Assembly: GCA_910585295.1 (NCBI GenBank)
Contig: CAJUDE010000027.1
Location: 33,861 to 97,860, forward strand
Length of the DNA: 64,000 nt
DNA from: an uncultured Lachnospiraceae bacterium
GTDB taxonomy: Bacteria > Bacillota > Clostridia > Lachnospirales > Lachnospiraceae
Direction of reading: 5' to 3'
The notes below the pieces were generated by a model. That model was not told where the DNA came from and did no database searches. It worked only from the letters and a program-made list of their open reading frames with translations. The position numbers and the translations under genes were made by a program. Numbering within the stretch: position 1 is the stretch's first letter; each line of letters begins with the position of its first letter. Positions 1 through 8,523 of the stretch are shown here, one piece after another.

Positions 1-1947
1 AATCTTATATTCCAGGTCGCCGCCGGAAATCTTCTTTATCCCATCCAGGACCTTGTTGCGCTGAACGCCCTCCCGCACAATGAAAATCCCTTCCACACTG
101 CAAAGCAATAGGAACCCAAAAGTCCCCACTACCATCACGCCTTCATCGTACACATTTGCCAACATGCCAGACATAATGACAAAACATGCCGCAAGGTGCA
201 GCGCAAACCAAACCATCATTTTAGAAGAGCATTTCCGGCTGGCAAACGCCATGCCAATCCCCCTTACAAGCCAGCAAAGAAGGCTTCCGCTCCATAAAAC
301 CCCCGCACGTATCCTACGCACAAAACTGAGGTAAAATATCAACAGGAAAGCCGTGGTAAAAAAAGACAGCACGCCAGACATAATCAATAATCCAGCCAGT
401 TCCTCGCCCCCAAACCGGAAGAACATTTCCCCAACCATCACAAAACCTGCAATCCCCTCTATAACTACCATAAGGTATAAGAGTTCTGTGGGGATGCGGT
501 CAAACAAGTTCAAAAAAACCTGTTCTTCCCCATCCCGCTTCCCAGCCGCCATGCTCAGGTAAATAAGGCAAATCAGGCAAATGCACAGGCTGACCGCCAC
601 GCCCATTATGCTAATGTAAATCCATGGGCGCATTTTGCCATATTCCTGCTTTGCCTGCCAAAAAGCGTCTTCATTTGGGTACTTCGTGTCCAAACTGATA
701 AAAAAGACATTCCCTTTCCCGCCATATTTCGGTTCCAGCCTGCTATAAAATGCGTCTTCCATCCCTTTTACATTCGTCTGCAGGCGGATGTCATTTTCCT
801 GGTAATAGACATACTTGCCCTGTTCCTCCCCATATTCTGCAAACTGCATATTGATTGGGCCTTCCATATTTGTATAGATGGCGTCTTCCTTCCCGCGGCT
901 CACCCAATAACGGATATTCGTCCCATTTTCAGCAAGGTTATATAAATTCAGGCATCTTTTATAATGGTTGACTTCTTCCCCGATATTATCCAAGGTATAC
1001 TCCAATGCAGCATATGCGTTAAGCATCTGCTCCATGCTATAATTCCCTCTCATAAAATTTTCCCAAATCCCAATGTCCCCACGGGGGAAATAATCTTCAT
1101 CCACAAAATCATACAAAGCGGAATTCTCTATATATAACATATCCAGGCTTTCTAAAAGCAACGTCAGTTCCTTCTCTTTTAAGCCATACAATTCCCCATT
1201 AATAACTTTTTGGATAACCCCTTCTAACTTTTCCGGCTTATCTGCCTGTATGGAAACAGAGCCTTCCCCGGTATCAGCCTCCCCCTCCAGCTCTTCCTGT
1301 GGGACAGCGTCAGCAAGCGCCACGCCCCCTTCGATATACTTGTGTTCCATATTAGTTCCAGAAACACTATAAGAACCTCCATAAATATGCTCCACTTCCG
1401 AAATAATATGGTTCTGCAGCTCTGCAGTCAGTTCGGAAAAACTGGAAATATTTTTTTCTTCACTTAAAACGGAATTCCCGTTTTTTAAGATGCTCCGCTC
1501 CTGGACAAGCCCCTGCTCTAAGGAAAGCCCCGAATTAAATTCATAACTGGACCTACTGTAACCTCTTGACCATTCCGACAAATCTCCCAAGGAATACCGA
1601 ATGGCATTCCCGTCTGTCCCCTTTCTCCCCGTCATTTTCCCTGCAATTTCATGGTTCTCATAATAGTTCCAGATATCTACCTCTTTTTCACTGTCATAGC
1701 TTCCATTTGTTTCAAATTTCTTACGCAAGCCAATGAAATGCAAGATTTCCTCCGCGGTATCCTGAAACTTTGAGGAAAAGTAGCTGGAAGATTCAAAAGA
1801 TTTGTTCTTCAAGTCCCCAAAATCCAGAATATCCTTCTGGAACAGCACTACCAGAATAATGATGGACAACGCAAGCGTTACGGAAAACACCTGCTGCGCC
1901 GTAATTGCAATTGCTTTCAGACCGGCAGAATATCGAATTTTAGCCAC
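1..1947 (-). CDS. Sensor histidine kinase, C-terminal part cut by window edge
   Basis: An uninterrupted frame starts at a GTG at 1947 and runs off the left edge, giving about 649 residues. One membrane segment lies near residues 10-37. A long polar extracytoplasmic region follows, to about residue 410. The next 190 residues hold about five hydrophobic segments, and a HAMP-like linker (around GIKKISGGDLEYKI) ends at the edge. The kinase core is outside the window, so the family call rests on the HAMP-like end and on the response regulator that ends 28 bp upstream. Transcription is probably shared with that regulator. A weak GGTGGTGAA precedes the GTG. The multi-membrane sensor module is larger than in a classical VanS-type kinase. 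Confidence 0.75.
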   Translation of the reverse strand, partial: MAKIRYSAGLKAIAITAQQVFSVTLALSIIILVVLFQKDILDFGDLKNKSFESSSYFSSKFQDTAEEILHFIGLRKKFETNGSYDSEKEVDIWNYYENHEIAGKMTGRKGTDGNAIRYSLGDLSEWSRGYSRSSYEFNSGLSLEQGLVQERSILKNGNSVLSEEKNISSFSELTAELQNHIISEVEHIYGGSYSVSGTNMEHKYIEGGVALADAVPQEELEGEADTGEGSVSIQADKPEKLEGVIQKVINGELYGLKEKELTLLLESLDMLYIENSALYDFVDEDYFPRGDIGIWENFMRGNYSMEQMLNAYAALEYTLDNIGEEVNHYKRCLNLYNLAENGTNIRYWVSRGKEDAIYTNMEGPINMQFAEYGEEQGKYVYYQENDIRLQTNVKGMEDAFYSRLEPKYGGKGNVFFISLDTKYPNEDAFWQAKQEYGKMRPWIYISIMGVAVSLCICLICLIYLSMAAGKRDGEEQVFLNLFDRIPTELLYLMVVIEGIAGFVMVGEMFFRFGGEELAGLLIMSGVLSFFTTAFLLIFYLSFVRRIRAGVLWSGSLLCWLVRGIGMAFASRKCSSKMMVWFALHLAACFVIMSGMLANVYDEGVMVVGTFGFLLLCSVEGIFIVREGVQRNKVLDGIKKISGGDLEYKI

Positions 1948-1975
1948 TTCACCACCACTTTCATTAAACCTGTCA

Positions 1976-2671
1976 CTATTTCGCCTTCTCTATTTTATAG
2001 CCCACGCCCCAGACTACTTTCAAATACCTTGGCTCTTTGGGATTAATTTCAATTTTCTCCCTGATATGGCGGATATGCACCGCAACCGTGTTGTCCGCCC
2101 CTATGGCGTCCTCGTTCCAAATGCTCTCATAAATCTGGTTAATGGAAAAAACTTTCCCTTGGTTCTTTACCAAAAGCAAAAGGATATTATATTCAATCGG
2201 GGTAAGCTTCACCGGCTCATCATCCACAACCACTTCCTTTAAGTCGTCATTTATCACAAGCCCCCCTACCTGATACACCCGTTTGCTGCTCTCCGCCGCG
2301 TTCCCAAGCTGAGTATAGCGCCTGAGCTGGGACTTCACCCTTGCCACAAGCTCCAGCGGGTTAAAGGGCTTTGTCACATAGTCGTCCGCCCCTATGTTAA
2401 GTCCCAATATCTTGTCTGCGTCTTCGGATTTCGCCGACAGGATAATAATGGGAATGCTGCTGTCTTCCCTGATTTTCAATGTGGCGCGGATGCCGTCAAG
2501 CCTTGGCATCATAACATCAATAATCAATAGATGCACTTCCCGTTCCTTTAAAATCTGCAATGCCTGTTCCCCGTCATAGGCTTTTAAGATACAATAGCCT
2601 TCCTGCTGCAAATAAATCTCTATGGCATCCACAATCTCTTTATCATCGTCGCATACCAAAATACTTTTCAT
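1976..2671 (-). CDS. OmpR/PhoB-family response regulator (VanR-like)
   Basis: The protein is 231 aa with an N-terminal receiver domain. Visible are the acidic pocket CDDD (8-10), phosphoacceptor D52 in LLIIDVMMP, and K101 in VTKPF. A C-terminal winged-helix DNA-binding domain ends in VVWGVGYKIEK. The ATG at 2671 is preceded by AGGTGAAGGAA. A longer upstream start at 2734 is unlikely because it falls inside a consensus promoter. It is co-transcribed with the downstream kinase and presumably controls envelope or antimicrobial-stress genes, as many VanR-type regulators do. The target genes are not evident here. Confidence 0.93.
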   Translation of the reverse strand: MKSILVCDDDKEIVDAIEIYLQQEGYCILKAYDGEQALQILKEREVHLLIIDVMMPRLDGIRATLKIREDSSIPIIILSAKSEDADKILGLNIGADDYVTKPFNPLELVARVKSQLRRYTQLGNAAESSKRVYQVGGLVINDDLKEVVVDDEPVKLTPIEYNILLLLVKNQGKVFSINQIYESIWNEDAIGADNTVAVHIRHIREKIEINPKEPRYLKVVWGVGYKIEKAK

Positions 2672-2705
2672 TTCCTTCACCTCTCTTATTGTCACTGACT
2701 GTTCC

Positions 2706-2734
2706 ATTATAACTTGTGCCAAGCCATATGGCAA
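2706..2734 (-). promoter_or_regulatory. Sigma-A type promoter of the two-component operon
   Basis: Read on the minus strand, TTGCCA and TATAAT are separated by exactly 17 bp. The expected transcription start is about 28 bp before the regulator ATG at 2671. Confidence 0.75.
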
Positions 2735-2872
2735 TATTTCAGAGGGAACCTAGGGCATGGTATAGATTTTGTATGTATTATAATTGTTGATTGTTAAATT
2801 ATTGCTGGGAATTTTATTAAGATTTTTTGAATTTAATTTGATGTGCTGTGTGACAGCCAAAGACCGCATTCT

Positions 2873-2905
2873 AAAAGGGGCTGTTTGTTTTTTAACAGCC
2901 CCTGT
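2873..2905 (-). terminator. Intrinsic terminator ending the glycan operon
   Basis: On the minus strand a perfect 9-bp stem (GGGGCTGTT with AACAGCCCC) and an A/T-rich loop are followed by TTTT, just after the stop codon at 2917. It closes the long sugar-biosynthesis transcript and insulates the two-component operon. Confidence 0.8.
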
Positions 2906-2916
2906 TCAAAAATACG

Positions 2917-4047
2917 CTATAGGATAATAAAATCATTTCCAATATGCATCCCTTCTATCTGCCGCTTTATGTCCTCACTGTTAAGCATAGAGCAAATAAG
3001 GGCGACTGCATCACTGCCTGCCAAAAATTCAGGCGCATACACGGGTATCCCATAGATTTCCCGCCCCTGTTTGATTTTGTTATTGTCTATAAACCCTACG
3101 ATTTGGCAGTCCATTAGGCTTGTGGAGGCTGCAAGCGCCATCATATAAGAGCCAGTCCCCCAAATCACAACTTCCTTTTGGCTTCTCTTTAACCCCTCAA
3201 TAATTTGAGCCGCCCTGCCTGCATGGCCTTGCCGCGCATCGAAATATCCGCACACCGCTTCTTTGGTTTTGTAATCCTTCTGCAGCTCCCCTGGCGCATC
3301 CGTATTTTTATAACAATGAATTAAATCTTCCCCTTCCCTTTTTTGGCATACTTTGCACATCCCGTACCTGCCCATCAAATTATCCAATGAGGTTTCAGAA
3401 AAATAATTAATATGCTCCAGGTTAAAGTAATTGGGGATTGCAATATTACTACTTTGCTTAATGCAGGAATAATCTGGGACGCTTACCATAAACACCCCGT
3501 CCTCTTTTAAAAATTCCTTTACATTCCCAATCCCTTTCCCAGGCTCTAACAAATGCTCCGCCACCTCAAATAAAAAAACACAGTCATATTTGTGCTTCTC
3601 TTCCTCGGGGACGGCAGAATAAATATTCCCCACCCTGGACTTTAAGCCAGCTTCTTTTAATTTCCTCACGCTTTCTGCGGATGGGTCTATCCCCATAACG
3701 TCCTGATAGCCATTCTCTTTCAGATCCGCTTCAAACCTGCCATTGCCAGCGCCAATGTTTAACATTACAGAATCTTTTTTGCAAAATTGCCCCAGAAGCC
3801 CTTCCACCATGCCATAACGCCCAGCATTGTCGTACTTACTGTCATCCCCATAAAAATTGCAATGGCTGTAATACCAGTCGTAGTCTTCCATAGAAGCATT
3901 TGTATCCGCATACACCATGCCGCATAATTTGCATGACGCCACATCGTAGGTTTCTGGCAGCCGGTAATTCCCTGGCGCCTTCATAGTAATCCTTTTTATA
4001 AAATCCGAATGCCCGCTTTCACATACTGGGCAGTTCCTTTGTCCCAT
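2917..4047 (-). CDS. NDP-sugar C-methyltransferase-like SAM methyltransferase
   Basis: The protein is 376 aa with a three-part layout known from sugar C-methyltransferases. An N-terminal zinc-binding module has CPVC (residues 5-8) and CKLCG. The SAM-binding core has LNIGAGNGRF and FEVAEHLLEPG. A C-terminal Rossmann-like domain starts at VIWGTGSYM and includes VGFIDNNK. Family members methylate a carbon next to the keto group of NDP-4-keto sugars. The start at 4047 is chosen over an earlier in-frame Met because GGAGG sits 5 bp upstream and the previous gene stops at 4061. It is the last gene of the operon. The exact sugar substrate is not deducible; the same C-terminal module recurs in three other proteins of this operon. 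Confidence 0.8.
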   Translation of the reverse strand: MGQRNCPVCESGHSDFIKRITMKAPGNYRLPETYDVASCKLCGMVYADTNASMEDYDWYYSHCNFYGDDSKYDNAGRYGMVEGLLGQFCKKDSVMLNIGAGNGRFEADLKENGYQDVMGIDPSAESVRKLKEAGLKSRVGNIYSAVPEEEKHKYDCVFLFEVAEHLLEPGKGIGNVKEFLKEDGVFMVSVPDYSCIKQSSNIAIPNYFNLEHINYFSETSLDNLMGRYGMCKVCQKREGEDLIHCYKNTDAPGELQKDYKTKEAVCGYFDARQGHAGRAAQIIEGLKRSQKEVVIWGTGSYMMALAASTSLMDCQIVGFIDNNKIKQGREIYGIPVYAPEFLAGSDAVALICSMLNSEDIKRQIEGMHIGNDFIIL

Positions 4048-4060
4048 AGCTTCCTCCATT

Positions 4061-5182
4061 TTACCTGTGTTTGCACATTCCAAGAACCGCGTCGCAAATC
4101 CGCCGCTGGTCCTCTTCCTTAAGCCCTCCATACAAGGGCAGGGTCAGCACCTGCCTGGAAACCTCTAAGGCTATCGGCGTTTCGTTTGCGTCAAACCTGC
4201 CCCTGTAGCATTCAAAGCTGCTAGTCAGCGGATAAAAATATTTTCTTGCATAAATCCCCTGTTCCCTAAGCTCTCTGCAAACATCATCACGGTTCGCGCC
4301 AAACTCCTTTTCTTTTATAAGGATTGGGAAATATGCATAATTCGGCTTAACCCCTTCCTGCTTTCTGTTAAGTTGGACGCCTTTCACCCCTTCTAACCGC
4401 CTGCGATAGTATTCTGACGCCTGCCTGCGCTGCTCCATCTCCCCTTTTACATGGCACAGGTTGCAGATGCCCATAGCCGCCTGAAACTCATTCATTTTGG
4501 CATTTGCGCCTATGCCGTCCACCACTTCCTCACTGCGAATCCCAAAATTTTTCAAGCGGTATAGCTTTAAGCCAAATTCCTCGTCCCTATAGCAGACAGC
4601 GCCGCCTTCTATTGTGTTGAACACCTTAGTTGCATGGAAGCTGAACATAGAAGCGTCGCCAAAATTCCCTACCCCAACGCCATGGTAAGTTTCCCCAAAT
4701 GCATGGGCGGCGTCATAGATGACTTTCAGCCCATGTTTCCTGGCAATCCGCCCTATTTCCTCAATGTTGCACAAATTCCCATATACATGGACAGGCAGGA
4801 CTGCTACCGTCTTATTTGTAACCAGCCTTTCTAGTTTCGATGCGTCCATGGTATAGCCCACTGGGTCGATGTCACAAAATACTGGCTCCAAATTATTCCT
4901 GACAATAGCATGGGTGGTGGATGCAAAAGTAAAAGGCGTTGTGATTACCTGACCCCCGGCTGGCAGAGCCAATGCCTGTAAGGCAAGCTCTAACGCCATA
5001 TGCCCGTTGGACATTAAAGAAATATACGGCACCTTTAGGTATTCTGAAAGCTTCTTTTCCAGTTCCAGGTGTTTTTCCCCCATATTTGTCAGCCAATGGC
5101 TCTCCCACATCGGGCGGATCTCTTCTATGTATTCTTCCAAGGGCGGCAATAGCGACCTTGTGACATTAATCCTGTCTTCCAT
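4061..5182 (-). CDS. DegT/DnrJ/EryC1-family sugar aminotransferase (VioA/PerA-like)
   Basis: The 373-aa PLP enzyme has the internal-aldimine lysine K186 in SFHATKVFNTIEGG, and D157 in YDAAHAFGE for the pyridine nitrogen. Such enzymes aminate C4 (or C3) of 4-keto-6-deoxy NDP-sugars with glutamate. The next gene upstream is an N-formyltransferase for 4-amino-4,6-dideoxy sugars, so a 4-amino product is likely. No dTDP-glucose pathway genes (RmlA/RmlB) are present but a GDP-sugar 4,6-dehydratase is, so a GDP-perosamine-like or heptose analogue is as plausible as dTDP-viosamine. Unlike its paralogue at 7269, it keeps the catalytic lysine. Confidence 0.85.
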   Translation of the reverse strand: MEDRINVTRSLLPPLEEYIEEIRPMWESHWLTNMGEKHLELEKKLSEYLKVPYISLMSNGHMALELALQALALPAGGQVITTPFTFASTTHAIVRNNLEPVFCDIDPVGYTMDASKLERLVTNKTVAVLPVHVYGNLCNIEEIGRIARKHGLKVIYDAAHAFGETYHGVGVGNFGDASMFSFHATKVFNTIEGGAVCYRDEEFGLKLYRLKNFGIRSEEVVDGIGANAKMNEFQAAMGICNLCHVKGEMEQRRQASEYYRRRLEGVKGVQLNRKQEGVKPNYAYFPILIKEKEFGANRDDVCRELREQGIYARKYFYPLTSSFECYRGRFDANETPIALEVSRQVLTLPLYGGLKEEDQRRICDAVLGMCKHR

Positions 5183-5207
5183 CTTCCCACTTCCTGTCTC
5201 CTGATGC

Positions 5208-5951
5208 TTACTTCCCGCTTCCTGCTTCCCTTTTTAAACTTATGCTCACATAAACTCTATTTCCATCCTGATCCAGGAAATATGCATTATCATAAGCATC
5301 AAATGTGGTTGCCCTCAGAAAATCTATCACCTCGCCATACGTAGCTGCCCTACCCAGGTCAATCTTGCATAATTTTTCAAAATCCGCCTTACTGTTTACA
5401 TTCCCCTCCATTGGCATAGCCGACCTATTATAATTCCCCTCTAGCAGATTCGCCAAATACACCTCCAACATATCTGCCTCTTTCTGTTGTATTCGCTGGT
5501 AGACATCCCAAGAAGTATCATATGGCTGTATTTCTATATATTCCTGGCAAATCACAGGCCCATGGTCTAACTCACGGTCCATCTCATGGATTGTCACCCC
5601 GGCAGGCTTTTTATTCAAAATACTGAACACTTGAGGGAACCACCCTCTATTATAGGGATTATACCCAGGATGCACATTTATGCAGCGGTAACAGCCCACC
5701 AACTTTTCTGGAAACATCTGTTTGCAATGGAGCGATAAGAATACATGGTACTGGCGGTAAAAGCTATCCTCCATAGCTTTTAAATTTATTGGCTGAAAAG
5801 ATTCACACCCCTTATACTTATTCTGGAAGGCCTTATTATTTTCAGAATAATAAAAATCAAACTGATAACCTGAATATTCAGCGCCTTCAATAATCCTTTT
5901 TAGTTTGCCATATAAAAATTCGTTATCTGTTATTACGCATATTTTTTTCAT
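5208..5951 (-). CDS. NDP-4-amino-4,6-dideoxysugar N-formyltransferase (VioF/Rv3404c-like)
   Basis: The 247-aa protein carries HPGYNPYNRGWFPQVF, the hallmark of 10-formyl-THF-dependent sugar N-formyltransferases such as VioF, and IHEMDRELDHGP typical of the formyl_trans fold. It should convert the 4-amino group made by the adjacent aminotransferase to an N-formyl group in the cytosol. The ATG at 5951 overlaps the upstream stop as ATGA and has AGGAGG 6 bp before it, so it is translationally coupled to the HddC-GmhB gene. The region after residue 190 (AATYGEVIDFLRATTFDAYD) resembles the C-terminal extension of this family. The nucleotide carrier (dTDP or GDP) cannot be told from sequence alone. 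Confidence 0.85.
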   Translation of the reverse strand: MKKICVITDNEFLYGKLKRIIEGAEYSGYQFDFYYSENNKAFQNKYKGCESFQPINLKAMEDSFYRQYHVFLSLHCKQMFPEKLVGCYRCINVHPGYNPYNRGWFPQVFSILNKKPAGVTIHEMDRELDHGPVICQEYIEIQPYDTSWDVYQRIQQKEADMLEVYLANLLEGNYNRSAMPMEGNVNSKADFEKLCKIDLGRAATYGEVIDFLRATTFDAYDNAYFLDQDGNRVYVSISLKREAGSGK

Positions 5952-7243
5952 CCGCAACCTCCTATTATGGCAACCGCCTCCAATAAAGAACTGCAATCTC
6001 CCTTTCTCCCTTTCGCATCCTCCAGCAATAAAGTCCTACAGCCAGCATTTTTGCCTGCCAGGACATCATTCTCACTATCCCCTACCATCCAGGACTCCGA
6101 CAAATCAATATTGTAGTCTTTGGCCGCGCGCAATAGCATCCCTGGGCTTGGTTTACGGCAATGGCATATTACCTTTAATTCCTCCACCTCCCCTTCAAAC
6201 CCTTTGTCTGGATGGTGGGGGCAGTAATATACGGCGTCCAGGTAAGCTCCTTCCCTGCCAAGCAATGTCTCAAGCTTCTGATGGATTAACTCTAGCCCCT
6301 CTTCGGTAACCTCGCCCCGGGCAATCACTGGCTGGTTTGTTGCCACAATCGCCAGATAGCCGCTATGGTTAATTTCCCTTACCGCCTCCGCGGCGCCCTC
6401 AATCAGCTCTAACTCCTCCGGGCTGCGAAGGAACCCCACATGTTTATTCAATGTCCCGTCACGGTCCAAAAAAATTGCCTTCTGCTTATGGGAAAGGTTT
6501 TTAGAGCCAACCCTTCCCGCCCGGATGTCCGCCAACACTTCATAATACCGTTCTGGCGTACCCATGTCCTTTACATACTCAGGGGAATCATATACCATCA
6601 GGCCGCCCTCTGCGATCAATGGTTCCAAGACATCGCGGTCTAAATCCACCTTATGCAATTCTTGCAGCACTGGCAATTGCAAAATCTTCGGCGACAATAG
6701 ATGCAGCCCTGCGTTCACACGGTTTTTGTACCATGTCCTGGCGTCTTCTTTGTGCAGCCACTTGGTAGCCCTTTTCTTAAAATCCGCATAAATAATGCCG
6801 CTGTCAAAGGGATGCCCGTTGGGGTGGGTAAAAATTGTGGCAAGCCCTGCGTTCTCCTTATGGTATCCCGCAAACCTTGCGATATCCACGTCAAAAATAA
6901 TATCCCCATTCACCAGAAGAAAATCTTCTGTCATTTTCCCCCGCAAATAATGCAATGCCCCTGCCGTCCCTAACGGCTCTTTTTCCTCAATGTATTGGAT
7001 GGAAACCCCAAAGGGTTCCCCTGTAACTGGCGACGCTTTACTCCCATCACCAAAATAGTCCCGGATTTTATACCCTAAATGGCCAACTGCCAATATAATT
7101 TCCTGGATTCCCTGCCTTTTTAATACGCAAAGCTGATGCTCCAAAATTGGCATACCCTCAATTGGAACCATTGGCTTTGGGACTTTGGCGTTTAATTTTG
7201 CAATCCGGGTCCCACGCCCGCCTGCCATAATTACTGCTTGCAT
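5948..7243 (-). CDS. Bifunctional heptose-1-P guanylyltransferase / heptose 1,7-bisphosphate phosphatase (HddC-GmhB fusion)
   Basis: 431 aa with two enzymes in one chain. Residues 1-235 form a sugar nucleotidyltransferase: AVIMAGGRGTRI, KVPKPMVPI, VNGDIIFDVD, MGTPERYYEV. Residues 250-425 form a HAD phosphatase of the GmhB/HisB-N type: IFLDRDGTLN, the zinc-binding pattern CPHHPDKG followed by CHCRKPSPGM, and MVGDSENDV. Together with the HddA kinase at 16314 it covers heptose-7-phosphate to GDP-D-glycero-D-manno-heptose. A sedoheptulose-7-phosphate isomerase (GmhA) is not in the window. Domain order is guanylyltransferase first, the reverse of reaction order. ATGA overlap couples it to the formyltransferase. 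Confidence 0.88.
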   Translation of the reverse strand: MQAVIMAGGRGTRIAKLNAKVPKPMVPIEGMPILEHQLCVLKRQGIQEIILAVGHLGYKIRDYFGDGSKASPVTGEPFGVSIQYIEEKEPLGTAGALHYLRGKMTEDFLLVNGDIIFDVDIARFAGYHKENAGLATIFTHPNGHPFDSGIIYADFKKRATKWLHKEDARTWYKNRVNAGLHLLSPKILQLPVLQELHKVDLDRDVLEPLIAEGGLMVYDSPEYVKDMGTPERYYEVLADIRAGRVGSKNLSHKQKAIFLDRDGTLNKHVGFLRSPEELELIEGAAEAVREINHSGYLAIVATNQPVIARGEVTEEGLELIHQKLETLLGREGAYLDAVYYCPHHPDKGFEGEVEELKVICHCRKPSPGMLLRAAKDYNIDLSESWMVGDSENDVLAGKNAGCRTLLLEDAKGRKGDCSSLLEAVAIIGGCG

Positions 7244-7268
7244 TTTTACCCTCTTTTTCTGCCAATAT

Positions 7269-8438
7269 TTATCTAATATGGTTCAAAACCCTACACAAAC
7301 CCAAAATTTTGTCTTTGGTTAGATCTGGGTAATTGCCAGTATATAGCCCAAATTTATGGATATGCTCTGCATTCTGAAATAAGGTTGGATTTATTTTTGG
7401 GAACCTTTTTCTGACAAATGGCTGGCGGAGCAGGCTGCCGCCTCCAGCGGTTCCCCTTCTGAATTCCACATTCTCTTTCTGCAATGCTTCCACAACTCTG
7501 GCAAACCGCTTTGGGTCCCCCTCCCGAAGCAGCACAACAAAAGCATAGTTGCTATTCCCGGTTCCGTCAAAATCAGTGTAATAAATATCAGGGTTCAGGT
7601 TCTCAATAAATAACTGATAGTTTTCCTGCCTTGCCCTAATATTTCCATCCAGCCTCTTTAACTGGTTTAACCCAATCACAGCGTTTAATTCTGTGCTGCG
7701 CATATTGTACCCTGGAACTGTAAAGATAAATTCTGGGTATAATTCTTTATACTCTTCCCCTACTTTTTTGACATACTCTTTATCATCACATTCCCGAAGC
7801 ATCCCATGGCTTCGGTACATCCGCATTAAATTGTAAAATCCCTTATCATTGGTGCAGACCATGCCGCCCTCAATGGTACTCATATGGTGGGCATAATAAA
7901 AAGAAAAGTTCGAGACATCCCCAATGCTCCCCAGTTTTTGGTTTTGGTACACCGCCCCATGTGACTCGCAAACATCCTCAATCAATACAATATTTTTCTC
8001 TGTGCAGATATCCCTAAGCTTTCGGGACATGCCATTATATCCCAGTACATGAGTCAGCAGGATTGCTTTCGTTTTGTCCGTAATTTTCGCAATCGCCTCT
8101 TCTGCTTTTAATGCAAAATTATTCAGTTCCACATCCACAAATACTGGCTCCAACCCTGCTGCAATTACTGCTGAAACATCGCTTGACCAGCCAATCGGCG
8201 ATAAAATCACTTCACCAGCCCCGTAGCGCTCCCGGATTCCTGCAAGGGACATAAAATTTGCAGATGACCCAGAATTTACAAACAAAGAATATTTCACCCC
8301 CAGCCACTCAGACCATGCCTCCTCAAATTCCCGCACTTTCGGGCCATTTGTAAACCGCCCGGTAGTTTGTAGGAACTGTATCAACACATCAATGTCTGAC
8401 TGACTGATATTATTGCTCATCAATGGTATATCCAACAT
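7269..8438 (-). CDS. ColD-like GDP-4-keto-6-deoxysugar 3-dehydratase (DegT fold, Lys replaced by His)
   Basis: 389 aa, DegT/StrS aspartate-aminotransferase fold. The motif that holds the PLP lysine in aminotransferases reads SFYYAHHMSTIEGG here, with His at the lysine position (residue 184-185). This replacement is the signature of the sugar 3-dehydratases ColD and RfbH. RfbH-type enzymes need a [2Fe-2S] cluster bound by C-terminal cysteines; no such cysteine cluster is present, so ColD (PLP plus glutamate, colitose pathway) is the better match. It would remove the C3 hydroxyl from a GDP-4-keto-6-deoxy sugar made by the 4,6-dehydratase encoded just upstream. The substrate may be the manno sugar or its heptose analogue. 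Confidence 0.85.
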   Translation of the reverse strand: MLDIPLMSNNISQSDIDVLIQFLQTTGRFTNGPKVREFEEAWSEWLGVKYSLFVNSGSSANFMSLAGIRERYGAGEVILSPIGWSSDVSAVIAAGLEPVFVDVELNNFALKAEEAIAKITDKTKAILLTHVLGYNGMSRKLRDICTEKNIVLIEDVCESHGAVYQNQKLGSIGDVSNFSFYYAHHMSTIEGGMVCTNDKGFYNLMRMYRSHGMLRECDDKEYVKKVGEEYKELYPEFIFTVPGYNMRSTELNAVIGLNQLKRLDGNIRARQENYQLFIENLNPDIYYTDFDGTGNSNYAFVVLLREGDPKRFARVVEALQKENVEFRRGTAGGGSLLRQPFVRKRFPKINPTLFQNAEHIHKFGLYTGNYPDLTKDKILGLCRVLNHIR

Positions 8439-8523
8439 CACACACCAACTCCCATCTCTCTGCCTAAATGTTTTTCTAAACCTTCCTTGCCCCTCTGCAT
8501 TATTTGGGGGTGTTTTGCTCTGG

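Noticed and set aside
2672..2734. Longer start for the response regulator giving 252 aa.
   Set aside because: The extra codons overlap a TTGCCA-17-TATAAT promoter and the receiver domain starts at the 2671 ATG with a proper RBS.
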